This document shows positions 30,638 through 41,136 of a stretch of DNA of 64,000 nucleotides, piece by piece. How positions within the stretch are numbered: position 1 is the stretch's first letter; the number at the start of each line of letters is the position of its first letter. The stretch is taken from contig QCMN01000003.1 in NCBI GenBank assembly GCA_003213715.1, positions 1-64,000 of the forward strand, read 5' to 3'. The translations under genes and the position numbers were made by a program. Origin of the DNA: Pelagibacteraceae bacterium AG-422-B15. Lineage in GTDB: Bacteria; Pseudomonadota; Alphaproteobacteria; Pelagibacterales; AG-422-B15. The notes under the pieces are model-generated. The model worked only from the letters and a program-made list of their open reading frames with translations, was not told where the DNA came from and made no database searches.

Positions 30638-30656
30638 CCGTGTTTCCACGGCTAAG
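30633..30656. terminator. Bidirectional terminator hairpin CTTAGCCGTG-TTTC-CACGGCTAAG
   Basis: Perfect 10-bp stem between convergent genes. Confidence 0.85.
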
Positions 30657-30664
30657 AAAACTTA

Positions 30665-31378
30665 TTAGTCTGTTAACATCACAGATATTCCTTGATCAAT
30701 CATCTCAATATGAGGGTTCATGTTTCTAAATAACCAAAGCTGATTTTCCTCAAGTGCATAAATGTCAAGGGCTTTACCTAAATCAGTTAGGTTTGCGGCT
30801 GAAATGTATCCAACAGCATTAGCGGGCAATACATCTGCACCACATGTTGCGCAGTATAATACATCTATGATTGCCGGCATTCCTTGTTCAGCCAATCTTT
30901 CCTGTAGTTTAGGAAAGTTTAGAGCAAAATTGATTCCATCCTTAATTTCCATGAAAGCATATGCAAATGAATTTCCTGCAGCTGGATTTTCGCCTAAAGA
31001 TGAAGTGTTCGCAAAGGTCGCAGAAGAAATAATTATTCCACTATCTTCATCTGACATTGCGCCATAAGTACTCTGTAATGGTTCAGGATTTTCAGTTAAA
31101 AGTTGTTGAGTAAACATCTGATCTTCGTAACTATCATAGTAACCATATACAAATGTTATATTAGAACCGTCGCCTCTAACTTTTTGTCCCATTCTAAATT
31201 GAGTATATTTAGCTCCTACAGCGGCTGCTTTTTCTCTATATTCTACAACTACCTTTGCTAGCTCGGCTGGATTGGCTCCTTCAATTGTCCAAACATCCAT
31301 TATAAATGCCTTTGAAGGAAGTATACTTAGAGAAAATAAGCTAAAAGCCAATACCCATATGTTGATAAATTTTTTCAT
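30665..31378 (-). CDS. Secreted protein, unknown function (tandem paralog A)
   Basis: Signal peptide; shares ...KVRGDGSN..., CATC and ...LWLFRNMNPHIEMIDQGISVML with the next ORF. Confidence 0.65.
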   Translation of the reverse strand: MKKFINIWVLAFSLFSLSILPSKAFIMDVWTIEGANPAELAKVVVEYREKAAAVGAKYTQFRMGQKVRGDGSNITFVYGYYDSYEDQMFTQQLLTENPEPLQSTYGAMSDEDSGIIISSATFANTSSLGENPAAGNSFAYAFMEIKDGINFALNFPKLQERLAEQGMPAIIDVLYCATCGADVLPANAVGYISAANLTDLGKALDIYALEENQLWLFRNMNPHIEMIDQGISVMLTD

Positions 31379-31391
31379 AAATTTCTCCTTT

Positions 31392-32108
31392 TTAGTTAGC
31401 GATTACAGAATTCATTCCAACATCAATTTGCTCAGCAAAAGGTCGAACATTTCTGTAAAACCAGATTGCTTCGTCAATTCCTAGTGCATCAAGATCTTCA
31501 CCCATTGCCGTTGCACTTTCATTTGTCAAGAACATCATATGCGTAGTGTCTCCTAATGATGCTGGGCAAAGCGTACAATTTAAAATACCAAATTGACCTT
31601 TCATTCCAGCGTCTTCCAAAACTCCAGCTATCTGTGGAGCTCTATTTAAGAAATTAAGTAAATCTGTAACATTAATAAATGAGTACCATAAAGTCTGCCC
31701 AAGTTGTGCTGGTTGATAATCCACATCAACACCAGGAGGTGTTTCAAATATTGCATTACGCGCACTTTCGGCATCAAACTCAAATGGATCAAACCATTGT
31801 TGATTAGCTGCAAATATTTCATGTGTTTCCATCATATCACTCGCATTTTCATAAATTACAGCAAATGTAAACTGTTCTCTATAGCCGTCACCCCTGATCT
31901 TAACATTTAGTGTAAAATCAATCCATTTGGCTCCACCATTAACAGCATTTTCTTTAAAGCTGTTAAATCCTTCAACCATTTGAGCTCTTTTAGCTTGAGT
32001 GTCTACACCGTCTATTGTGTATACATCTAGTACCAATGCCTTACTTGTAGTGATGCTAAAACCAATAAATGTAAGCGCAATTAAAAGTTGCTTGATAATT
32101 TTTTGCAT
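31392..32108 (-). CDS. Secreted protein, unknown function (tandem paralog B)
   Basis: Signal peptide; ...KIRGDGYR..., CTLC, ...IWFYRNVRPFAEQIDVGMNSVI. Confidence 0.65.
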   Translation of the reverse strand: MQKIIKQLLIALTFIGFSITTSKALVLDVYTIDGVDTQAKRAQMVEGFNSFKENAVNGGAKWIDFTLNVKIRGDGYREQFTFAVIYENASDMMETHEIFAANQQWFDPFEFDAESARNAIFETPPGVDVDYQPAQLGQTLWYSFINVTDLLNFLNRAPQIAGVLEDAGMKGQFGILNCTLCPASLGDTTHMMFLTNESATAMGEDLDALGIDEAIWFYRNVRPFAEQIDVGMNSVIAN

Positions 32109-32278
32109 AGAAATCTCCTTTTATTCAATTAAATTGTATGGGAATTAGATAACAAAAATATGATATATATTATCATTAATAGATAGTTTCATAATTTGGT
32201 AACAGTACTAACTATATGTAATCATTAGCATATTCTAAATGGTGTAAAACTAATAAAAAAATATATATAAATAAATTG

Positions 32279-33223
32279 ATGGATAAAAAATTTACACCAT
32301 TTTTAAAACCTAATGAAGTTCTTTCAGACGAACAAATTGATCATTTAAGAGAGAAAAGCGATCTCAAGGGAATTGGATTACTTGCTCATGCTTGGATGAT
32401 TATCCTTTTATCAGTGTGTATTTTTTCGATATTCCCAAATATATTTACTTTTATTGCCGCAGTTTTAATCATCGCTGGAAGACAACTTGGTTTAGCAATT
32501 TTAATGCATGAGGGAGCACATGGTCTAATTACAAATAATTCAAAATTAAATAATTCTTTATCACAATGGGTTTGTGCTTTTCCTGTATGGTCTGACACTT
32601 ATGGCTATCGTCACTATCACCTCGCACATCATAGAAATACTCAATTAGAAGATGATCCAGACCTAAGTTTATCAAAACCATTCCCCGTTGAAAAAAAGAG
32701 CATGTTAAGAAAAGTACTTAGAGATATTTTTGGCGTTTCAGGTCTTGTTCAAAGATATGAGTTGATTTTTAAAACTTTGCTTAAAAGCGATACAAAAAAG
32801 AATGATGGAAAAAAAATTAGTGGCTTTGAATCAAGAAACACTCTTTATGGCATTCTAATTTCAAATCTAATTATATTTTTAATTTTTTGGCTAATAGGTC
32901 AATGGTGGTATTATTTATCATTCTGGTTATTGCCACTATTCACTTTTTTTCAACTATTTTTAAGAATAAGAAATATTGCGGAGCATGCTGGGGTAAAATC
33001 TGAAAATGATTTTAATAATGCTCGAACAACGTATGCAAATATCATAGAAAGAACCTTTGTTGCTCCATATTATGTCAATTATCATCTTGAGCATCATTTA
33101 TTTATGTTTGTTCCGTGCTATAAGCTCAAGAAAGCACATGAAATGATATTAGAGAAACATACAAATGAAGGTCTAGAAATTAAAAGTAGTTATGTTTCTA
33201 TGCTACGTTCTGTATTAATTTAA
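32279..33223 (+). CDS. Fatty acid desaturase family membrane protein
   Basis: Histidine boxes HEGAH, HLAHHRNTQ, HLEHH. Confidence 0.9.
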   Translation: MDKKFTPFLKPNEVLSDEQIDHLREKSDLKGIGLLAHAWMIILLSVCIFSIFPNIFTFIAAVLIIAGRQLGLAILMHEGAHGLITNNSKLNNSLSQWVCAFPVWSDTYGYRHYHLAHHRNTQLEDDPDLSLSKPFPVEKKSMLRKVLRDIFGVSGLVQRYELIFKTLLKSDTKKNDGKKISGFESRNTLYGILISNLIIFLIFWLIGQWWYYLSFWLLPLFTFFQLFLRIRNIAEHAGVKSENDFNNARTTYANIIERTFVAPYYVNYHLEHHLFMFVPCYKLKKAHEMILEKHTNEGLEIKSSYVSMLRSVLI

Positions 33224-33236
33224 ATTATTTAGTTAA

Positions 33237-33713
33237 ATGACTGCTGATTTTGAGGAAAACATTCTAAAAAAAGCATTTGGTTCGTTTGCAACAGGAGTTG
33301 CAGTGGCTACATCTCATAAAAGTGGCTTTACAATCAACTCATTTGCATCTTTAAGCTTAAAGCCACCATTGATTATATTTAATATTTATAAGTCTGAAAC
33401 TGACCACGTAGACTTTTTAAAAAATAATTCATTTGTAATTAATTTTCTTTCAAATGAACAAGAAGAAATATCACGTTTATTCGCAACTAAAGACCCTGAA
33501 AAAGTGAGTAAAACAAACCATACTATATCATCAAGTAATAATATCATTCTTGATAACACTTTAGGTTACATTGAGTTATCAGTTTATCAACAAATTGATA
33601 TTGCTGATCACGTTTTAGTCATAGGTAAAGTTGAAGATTTAAAAATTGATGATAATAGAAATCCGCTTATTTATTATAGAAGCAATTATCAAACCTTAAA
33701 AAATGACAAATAA
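33237..33713 (+). CDS. Flavin reductase family protein
   Basis: AFGSFATGVAVATSHKSGFTINSFASLSLKPPLIIFNI. Confidence 0.9.
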   Translation: MTADFEENILKKAFGSFATGVAVATSHKSGFTINSFASLSLKPPLIIFNIYKSETDHVDFLKNNSFVINFLSNEQEEISRLFATKDPEKVSKTNHTISSSNNIILDNTLGYIELSVYQQIDIADHVLVIGKVEDLKIDDNRNPLIYYRSNYQTLKNDK

Positions 33714-33879
33714 AAAGCATTTATTAATTATCATTCCAATGTTTATTCTATTGGGACTTGCAACACTAAGTTTGTTAGAAAAAGATATTGAAAAAGAAGT
33801 CTTAAATGAAAGTTCAGGGTGTAGTAGCTGTAGCGGTCCAAAAGCATTTAAAGCAAAAAATAAGTCAAACGATAATTAA
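33703..33879 (+). CDS. 58-aa membrane-anchored cysteine-motif protein
   Basis: MTNKKHLLIIIPMFILLGLATLSLLEKDIEKEVLNESSGCSSCSGPKAFKAKNKSNDN*; absent from the ORF track; overlaps the flavin reductase stop. Confidence 0.5.
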   Translation: MTNKKHLLIIIPMFILLGLATLSLLEKDIEKEVLNESSGCSSCSGPKAFKAKNKSNDN

Positions 33880-34271
33880 GAGGAAACCTCTCCAAAATCA
33901 TTACTGCCTTCACTTCCTTTTAAGCACATAAAAAAAATAATAGTAATTATTCCAATAAAAGGAACCAGTACAATTAAGAGCCACCAACCTGAACGATTTA
34001 CATCATGAAGTCTTCTTACGTATAGTGCGAAACTTGGAACAATAAAAAGAAAATATAAAAAAATATACATGGGCCCAAGCATTATCGACTCAGATGAATT
34101 GGCTAATTGAATACCGATTAGTTGTAATTGAAAGAATATATCAAGCTGCAATCCAACAAAACCAACAGCTGTTGTAAACAAGTAAAAATACCAAAACTCA
34201 GCTCTGTTTGCTCTTGTCTTAAAATCAAAACATTTTACGAAAGCATTGTTTATTGATTTAAAAAAACTCAT
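33876..34271 (-). CDS. DUF805 family membrane protein
   Basis: CFDFKTRANRAEFWYFYLF...YVRRLHDVNRSGWWLL. Confidence 0.92.
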   Translation of the reverse strand: MSFFKSINNAFVKCFDFKTRANRAEFWYFYLFTTAVGFVGLQLDIFFQLQLIGIQLANSSESIMLGPMYIFLYFLFIVPSFALYVRRLHDVNRSGWWLLIVLVPFIGIITIIFFMCLKGSEGSNDFGEVSS

Positions 34272-34331
34272 AATGTATTAGACAATTTAATTATTTAACT
34301 AATTATAATAAAAATAGATATAATCATTCAA

Positions 34332-36119
34332 ATGTCAAAAAAACTTAGAATTGGTGGTGCAAGTGGATTTTGGGGCGATTCCGTTATTGCAACACCTCAA
34401 TTGTTGGATGGAAATGATCTAGACTTTATTGTTTATGATTATTTGGCAGAAATCACAATGTCAATTATGGCAAGGGCTAGAGCAAAAGATGCCACAAAAG
34501 GCTATGCCGTAGACTTTGTATCAAGTGTATTGAAGTTAAATTTGCGACAAATAGCTGATCAAAAAATAAAAATTCTTAGCAATGCTGGAGGCGTAAATCC
34601 TGAAGCATGTGCTGAAGCCATTAGAGAATTAATTAAAGAACTTAAATTGGATTTAAAAGTTTCAGTTGTATTAGGCGATGATTTAATTAGTCAAAAGAAT
34701 AAATTTTCAGAGTTGAATACAAAGGAAATGTATTCAAATGAAACTTTTCCGGCGGAGGACAAAATAGCAAGTATAAATGCGTACCTTGGTGCATTTCCAA
34801 TAGCTGAGGCTCTTAATAGTGGCGCTGATATAGTTATTACTGGAAGAAGTGTTGATAGCGCAGTTACATTAGGCGCATGTATTTATACATTCGGATGGAA
34901 TGAAAATGAATTTGATAAACTGGCTGCGGGCAGTCTAGCTGGTCACATAATTGAATGTGGAACACAAAGTACTGGAGGTAATTTTACCGATTGGCAATTA
35001 GTATCAAAAGACTTGCATCAAATAGGCTATCCAATTGTGGAAGTTTCAGAAGATGGTAGTTTCGATTGCACTAAGTCAAAAAATTCTACTGGCATGGTAA
35101 GTTTCGGAACTATTGCTGAACAGATGCTTTATGAAATAGGTGATCCTCAAGCATATATATTACCAGATGTTATTTGTGACTTTTCAAATGTTAAAATTGA
35201 AGAAACAGATAAAGACAAAGTAAAAGTCTCAGGAGCAAAAGGTTATCCTGCTCCTAATCAATATAAAGTTTGTGCAACATACGCTGATGGTTTTAGGGCA
35301 GGTCATGTCTGTTCATTTGTTGGTATAGATGCTGCAAAAAAAGCTCGTACATATGGAGAAGCAATATTTGAGCGTTCAAAAATGATAATGCGCATGATGA
35401 ATATTGCCGATTTTGATGAAACGAGTATTGAGATTATTGGAGATAACAGTCAATACAGCAAGAAATCATCAAATGAAAATAACCGCGAAGTGGTTCTTAA
35501 ATTTGCTGCTAAACACCAAGATATTAGAGCGGTAGGTATTATGCTTAAAGAGTCTGTTGGTTTAGGTCTTGCAACCCCTCCAGGTTTGTCTGGTTTTGTT
35601 GGAGGGCGGCCAAAACCGTCACCAATTGTAAGGTTGTTTTCATTTTTAATTGATAAGGATCAAGTGAATGTAACAATAGATAATGGTTCTTCAAATAGTG
35701 AGATAAAGATACCACAATCTGAAGAATTTGACTTGAACAGTATTGAAAAAACAACAGCTCCTAATTTTGATTATGCAAATGAAAAGTTTGTTGATGTGCC
35801 GCTTATTAAAGTTGCTTACGGACGAAGTGGCGATAAAGGCAATAAAGCAAACATTGGCATAATTGCAAGAGATCCAAAGTTTTATCCAGCAATATGCAAT
35901 TTCCTTGATGAAAAAGCTGTTAAGGATTGTTTTACTGATTTTCTTGAAGGATCTGTTGAGAGATACTTTTTACCAGGCTCAAATTCTATAAATTTCATTT
36001 TAAATGATGTTCTTGGCGGTGGCGGGCCAGCAAGTCTTAGAAACGATCCTCAAGGCAAAGCCTATGCGCAAATACTTCTTGATCAAGTGATACCAATACC
36101 AGAAAAGTTATTGGGCTAA
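34332..36119 (+). CDS. DUF1446 / AtuA-like (acyclic terpene utilisation) family protein
   Basis: IGGASGFWGDSVIATPQLLDG...DYLAEITMSIMARARAKD...YGRSGDKGNKANIGIIARDP. Confidence 0.88.
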   Translation: MSKKLRIGGASGFWGDSVIATPQLLDGNDLDFIVYDYLAEITMSIMARARAKDATKGYAVDFVSSVLKLNLRQIADQKIKILSNAGGVNPEACAEAIRELIKELKLDLKVSVVLGDDLISQKNKFSELNTKEMYSNETFPAEDKIASINAYLGAFPIAEALNSGADIVITGRSVDSAVTLGACIYTFGWNENEFDKLAAGSLAGHIIECGTQSTGGNFTDWQLVSKDLHQIGYPIVEVSEDGSFDCTKSKNSTGMVSFGTIAEQMLYEIGDPQAYILPDVICDFSNVKIEETDKDKVKVSGAKGYPAPNQYKVCATYADGFRAGHVCSFVGIDAAKKARTYGEAIFERSKMIMRMMNIADFDETSIEIIGDNSQYSKKSSNENNREVVLKFAAKHQDIRAVGIMLKESVGLGLATPPGLSGFVGGRPKPSPIVRLFSFLIDKDQVNVTIDNGSSNSEIKIPQSEEFDLNSIEKTTAPNFDYANEKFVDVPLIKVAYGRSGDKGNKANIGIIARDPKFYPAICNFLDEKAVKDCFTDFLEGSVERYFLPGSNSINFILNDVLGGGGPASLRNDPQGKAYAQILLDQVIPIPEKLLG

Positions 36120-36171
36120 AATATTGAATAATTTAATTAACATAATTGTTGGTAAGATATAAAAGTAAATT

Positions 36172-36945
36172 ATGTCAAATCCTTTATTAAGTGTTGAAAA
36201 TATTGAAACTTATTATGGGCCAATCATGGCCATTAGAGGTATTAGTTTCAAAGTTAATCAGGGTTCTATAGTAACGATCCTTGGATCTAATGGAGCAGGG
36301 AAAACAACAATTCTCAAAACTATATCGGGAGCAATTGATCCTAGAAAAGGAAAGGTCTATTTAAACGGAAGTGAAATTCAAAAAAAAGATCCTGATAAAA
36401 TATTAAGACTAGGAATGAGCCATGCGCCTGAAGGTAGAGAGGTATTTCCATATTGTTCTGTAATAGAAAATCTTCAAATGGGTGCTTTTACACGATCAGA
36501 CAAGAAAGAAATAAATAAAGATATTGAACAAGTTTTTGAATATTTTCCAATACTAAATGAAAGGATGAACCAACCAGCTGGCTTATTATCAGGTGGAGAA
36601 CAGCAAATGTTATGTATCAGTCGAGCTCTCATGAGTAAGCCAGAAATTATGCTTTTAGATGAGCCGTCATTAGGGTTGTCACCTAAGCTTGTTAAGGAAA
36701 TATTTGAAATTATCATTAGAATTAATAAAGAATTAAAAACGACAATACTTTTAGTTGAGCAAAACGCTAATATTGCACTTAGTAATTCCGATTTTGGCTA
36801 TGTATTAGAACTTGGTCGAATTGTAATGGAAGGAAACAGTAAAGAGCTTTTGGAAAAAGAAGATATCAAAGAATTTTATCTTGGACAGCAAGATGAAGGT
36901 ATAAGAGGAGAGAGACGTTGGAAAAAGAAAAAAATGTGGAGATAA
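36172..36945 (+). CDS. livF: Branched-chain-type ABC transporter ATP-binding protein LivF
   Basis: GSNGAGKTT, LLSGGEQQML, LVEQNANIAL. Confidence 0.9.
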   Translation: MSNPLLSVENIETYYGPIMAIRGISFKVNQGSIVTILGSNGAGKTTILKTISGAIDPRKGKVYLNGSEIQKKDPDKILRLGMSHAPEGREVFPYCSVIENLQMGAFTRSDKKEINKDIEQVFEYFPILNERMNQPAGLLSGGEQQMLCISRALMSKPEIMLLDEPSLGLSPKLVKEIFEIIIRINKELKTTILLVEQNANIALSNSDFGYVLELGRIVMEGNSKELLEKEDIKEFYLGQQDEGIRGERRWKKKKMWR

Positions 36946-38741
36946 ATACAATTCCAAGACTTTTTTGGGACTCAGTTAATTCTCGTAGAGAAAGAGTTGC
37001 CATGCGAGAAAAAGATCTTGGAATTTGGCAAGAAATTTCATGGTCTCACTATGGAGAAAAGGCAAAACTAACTGGCCTTGCTCTCCATACTCTAGGACTA
37101 GAAAAAGGCAATGTGGTTTCAATTGCAAGCGAAGGAAACCCCGAGTGGCTTTACACTGATATGGGCACAATCGGTGCTGGAGGAATTTCCAGTGGAGTAT
37201 ATACAACAGACTCGGCTGCACAGGTTAAGTATTTAGTAAACGACAGTGCGACAAAATTTTATTTTGTAGAAAATGAAGAACAACTTGATAAAATTTTAGA
37301 AGTAAGAGGTGAGTGTCCTACATTAAAACAAATTATTGTCTACGATATGGAAGGGTTAAGTGACTTTCATGATGACCAAGTTATTAGTTATGAAGAATTT
37401 TTAAAAGTTGGTGAAAAAACCGATCATGAAAACCCTGATCTTTGGGAGAGTTTAGTTAATAGTGTAAGTCCTGAGGACATTGCAATTTTAGTATATACAT
37501 CTGGTACAACAGGGCCTTCGAAAGGCGCAATGATTAATCATACAAACTTGCTTTATTCTATTAATACTGGATATGATATCTTTGATGTTATGGAACACGA
37601 GGAACAATTATCGTTTCTCCCATTATGCCATATATTAGAGCGATCAGTCTCAGTTATGATACCTCTAAAAACAGGAGCAGTAGTCAATTTTGCTGAAAGT
37701 ATTGATACGGTACCTGAAAATATTCGAGAGGTATCTCCGACAGTGTTTATTGCAGTTCCAAGGATTTGGGAAAAGTTTTATTCATCGATCACAATTTTGA
37801 TGAAAGATGCAACTTTCATTGGCAAGTTCCTCTATCAATTCTCAATAAATGTTGGCTCTCAATATAAAGAGTACTTTATTGATGGAAAAGAACCTCCTTT
37901 ATCATTGAAATTATCATATTGGATATGCAATCAACTGGTTTTAAAAAATATAAAAAAACTTCTAGGTTTGAATAACTGTCGTTACGCACTAAGTGGAGCT
38001 GCGCCTATATCTCCTGATTTAATAAATTGGTATCTTTCTCTTGGTATAGATATGAGAGAAGGATGGGGTATGACAGAAACAGCTGGAGTTGGAACTGCAT
38101 TTTACTCCAGAGAAATAAAACTGGGACATGTTGGCCGAGCCGTTAATGATTCTGAGGTCAGGATTGCGCAGGATGGAGAAATTTTATTTAAAGGTCCAGG
38201 TGTGTTTTGTGGTTATTTAAATAAACCTGAACAAACAAAAGAAACGCTTATTGATGGATGGCTACATACAGGAGATGTTGGTGAAATTGATAACTATGGA
38301 AATTTAAAAATTACAGACAGAAAAAAAGACATAATCATTACAGCCGGTGGAAAAAATATCTCTCCCTCGGAAATAGAAAATGAATTAAAATTTAGTCCAT
38401 TCATATCAGATGCTGTTGTAATTGGTGATAAAAGAAAGTTTTTGTCATGTCTAATAATGATAGATGAAGAAAATGTGATGAAACACGCTCAAGACAATGA
38501 CATACCATTTTCTAATTTTGAAAGTCTCTGTAAATCAGAGGAAATAGTTGCCTTGATTGATAATGAGGTTAATAAAGTAAATAAAAAATTCGCTTCAGTA
38601 GAACAAGTAAAAAAATTCTCATTAATTGATATACAATTAACAGCTGAAGACGATGAGCTCACTCCGACCATGAAGCTGAAACGCAAATTTATAAATCAAA
38701 AATACGGCGATATCATTGAAAGCATGTATCAATCTGCTTGA
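36918..38741 (+). CDS. Long-chain acyl-CoA synthetase/AMP-forming ligase
   Basis: ILVYTSGTTGPSKGAMINH, GWGMTETAG, DGWLHTGDVGEID. Confidence 0.93.
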   Translation: MEKEKNVEINTIPRLFWDSVNSRRERVAMREKDLGIWQEISWSHYGEKAKLTGLALHTLGLEKGNVVSIASEGNPEWLYTDMGTIGAGGISSGVYTTDSAAQVKYLVNDSATKFYFVENEEQLDKILEVRGECPTLKQIIVYDMEGLSDFHDDQVISYEEFLKVGEKTDHENPDLWESLVNSVSPEDIAILVYTSGTTGPSKGAMINHTNLLYSINTGYDIFDVMEHEEQLSFLPLCHILERSVSVMIPLKTGAVVNFAESIDTVPENIREVSPTVFIAVPRIWEKFYSSITILMKDATFIGKFLYQFSINVGSQYKEYFIDGKEPPLSLKLSYWICNQLVLKNIKKLLGLNNCRYALSGAAPISPDLINWYLSLGIDMREGWGMTETAGVGTAFYSREIKLGHVGRAVNDSEVRIAQDGEILFKGPGVFCGYLNKPEQTKETLIDGWLHTGDVGEIDNYGNLKITDRKKDIIITAGGKNISPSEIENELKFSPFISDAVVIGDKRKFLSCLIMIDEENVMKHAQDNDIPFSNFESLCKSEEIVALIDNEVNKVNKKFASVEQVKKFSLIDIQLTAEDDELTPTMKLKRKFINQKYGDIIESMYQSA

Positions 38742-38792
38742 TTTTCCTCTGTGAAATAATAAGATTTCCTTTTAAATTCAAGAGGACAAACG

Positions 38793-39965
38793 ATGATTAG
38801 TAAGCGGTTTTCAATTTTTACAATTTTTTTGGCACTTTTTTTAACGATTGGTCACAATTCTTATTCTCAAGGTGTTACAGACGATGAAATCATTCTTGGC
38901 ATGCATACAGATATAAGTGGTCCAGTTTCTTCATTTGGAAAATATTCAGTTGAAGGTGTTCAAATGAGAATTGATGAGATTAATAAAGCTGGAGGCATTC
39001 ATGGAAGAATGCTGAAAATCATTGCAGAAGATCATCAATACCAAGTTCCTCGTGCAGTCCAGGCAGCTAACAAGCTTCTGAATAAAGATAAAATATTTCT
39101 TATGGTTGCAAGTTTAGGTACTCCTATGAATAATGCCGTGTTTGAAGCTCAAGAAAAAAAAGATATACCGAATTTGTTTCCTCTATCATCAGCAAGATCA
39201 ATGACTGATCCTTTACATCGTTTAAAATTTGGAGCTCTTTCAAGTTATTATGATCAAATCAGAGCTGGTGTTAAGTGGGCAATCAATGAGAGAGGCAAAA
39301 ATAAAATTTGTGTTCTTTATCAGGATAATGATTTTGGACAAGAAACATATGAAGCGACTTTAGACCAACTAAGCGAAATGGGTTTAGAGTTACATGAAAA
39401 AGCAACCAATAAGCCAACTGATACAGACTTAACTTCTCAGATTACAAAATTAAAAAATGCAGGCTGTGAAGCAGTTGCAATGGGAACAATTGTAAAGGAT
39501 ACAATTCTTGGTTATACAAAAGCTAGGCAGATGAAATGGGATGCATTATTTTTTGGTCAGGTTGCAAGTTTTCACCCTGTTATAGCATCGCAACCTGATG
39601 GAGTTACAGATGGTTTTTATACATTTGCTCAATTTGATACTCCAAGTAAAGCAAATTGTACTCCTGAAATTTGTGATTGGATTGATACCTATGAGTCGAC
39701 TTTTGGAAACTTACCAAATATAGGTTCAGCTTATGGTTATATGTACATGGATATAACTGCTAGAGCATTAGAAATTGCTGGCCGTGACTTAACAACAGAT
39801 GGTTTCCTAAATGCATTAGAAAGTATAAATAATTATAAAATACCTTTTGGCGACACAGTACTTTCTTGGTCTCCAGAGAAACATTTAGGTGCAAATGTTG
39901 CTTACTTATTTGAAGTTCAAAATGGTACTTTTATCCAAACGGATAATAAAGAATATACATACTAA
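38793..39965 (+). CDS. Liv-type ABC transporter substrate-binding protein (copy 1)
   Basis: Signal peptide; ILGMHTDISGPVSSFGKYSVEGVQMRIDEINKAGG... Confidence 0.9.
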   Translation: MISKRFSIFTIFLALFLTIGHNSYSQGVTDDEIILGMHTDISGPVSSFGKYSVEGVQMRIDEINKAGGIHGRMLKIIAEDHQYQVPRAVQAANKLLNKDKIFLMVASLGTPMNNAVFEAQEKKDIPNLFPLSSARSMTDPLHRLKFGALSSYYDQIRAGVKWAINERGKNKICVLYQDNDFGQETYEATLDQLSEMGLELHEKATNKPTDTDLTSQITKLKNAGCEAVAMGTIVKDTILGYTKARQMKWDALFFGQVASFHPVIASQPDGVTDGFYTFAQFDTPSKANCTPEICDWIDTYESTFGNLPNIGSAYGYMYMDITARALEIAGRDLTTDGFLNALESINNYKIPFGDTVLSWSPEKHLGANVAYLFEVQNGTFIQTDNKEYTY

Positions 39966-41123
39966 ATGAAAATTTTTGTTTATTTATTTCTTTCATTATT
40001 TGTCTCTGGCTTATCGTTTGCTGACCAAGGGATTACAGAAGATGAGATCTTAATTGGAATGCACACTGATCTAAGTGGACCTGCCTCTATGATTGGAAAA
40101 CAAAGTGTTGACGGTGTAAACATGCGAATTGATGAATTTAATCAAGCGGGTGGAGCTCATGGCAGAACAATAAAATTTATTGTCGAAGACCATCAATATA
40201 CTGTCCCAAGAGCGGTTCAAGCGGCCAATAAACTGTTAAGAAAAGATAAAATTGGCTTTATGTTGGGCTCTCTTGGTACGCCAATGAATAATGCAGTGAT
40301 GTCTGATCAAATAGCAATGAATATACCAAGTTTATTTCCTCTTACAGCTGCACGATCAATGTTTGAACCCTACGATCGTTTGAAGTTTACATCAGGTTCA
40401 ACATATTATGATCAGATCAGAACAGGATTGAAATATCTTATTGAGAATAACAATAGAAAGTCAGTATGTGTTTTGTATGAAGATACTGACTTTGGACAGG
40501 AAATTGTTGATGCTGTAGATGATCAACTTGCAGCAATGAATATGACATTAGTTGAGAGTGCGTCAGCAAAGCCCACGGATACTGATTTCACTGCTCAAAT
40601 AAAAAAACTTTATAATGCAGGATGCGATTTAGTGGCTATGGGAACAATTGTTCGAACAACAATATTGCCTTTTATGAAAGCAAAGGAAATAAACTGGACA
40701 GATGTTGATTTTGTGACAACTTCAGCAAGTTATTACACAGTTGTGGCAGAACAACCCAATGGAGTAATGAATGGACTGTACTGTTTAAATTCTGTCGTAT
40801 TTCCTTATTACGATACGGCTAATGAAATTGAAAAAAGATGGTGGGATAAATTTAAATCTATTTATGCAACAGAACCTAATACTGGAGCCATCTATGGATA
40901 TATTTTTGCTGACATAGTTGTTGAAGCTATCCAAAGAGCAGGAAAAGATTTAACAGTTGATAGCTTTGTTGAGGCAATGGAAACTCTTAAAGATTACGAG
41001 GACCCACTAAAACTTGGCTCGGTAACGTTTAATTCAGATCAAAGACAAGGAAGTAATATTTCTTATTTCTTTAAAGTTCAAAATGAAAGATTTGAAGTAA
41101 TTTCTGGACCAATTAACTACTAA
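39966..41123 (+). CDS. Liv-type ABC transporter substrate-binding protein (copy 2)
   Basis: Signal peptide; close paralog of the preceding gene (LIGMHTDLSGPASMIGKQSVDGVNMRIDEFNQAGG). Confidence 0.9.
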   Translation: MKIFVYLFLSLFVSGLSFADQGITEDEILIGMHTDLSGPASMIGKQSVDGVNMRIDEFNQAGGAHGRTIKFIVEDHQYTVPRAVQAANKLLRKDKIGFMLGSLGTPMNNAVMSDQIAMNIPSLFPLTAARSMFEPYDRLKFTSGSTYYDQIRTGLKYLIENNNRKSVCVLYEDTDFGQEIVDAVDDQLAAMNMTLVESASAKPTDTDFTAQIKKLYNAGCDLVAMGTIVRTTILPFMKAKEINWTDVDFVTTSASYYTVVAEQPNGVMNGLYCLNSVVFPYYDTANEIEKRWWDKFKSIYATEPNTGAIYGYIFADIVVEAIQRAGKDLTVDSFVEAMETLKDYEDPLKLGSVTFNSDQRQGSNISYFFKVQNERFEVISGPINY

Positions 41124-41136
41124 TTACGGTATTAAC

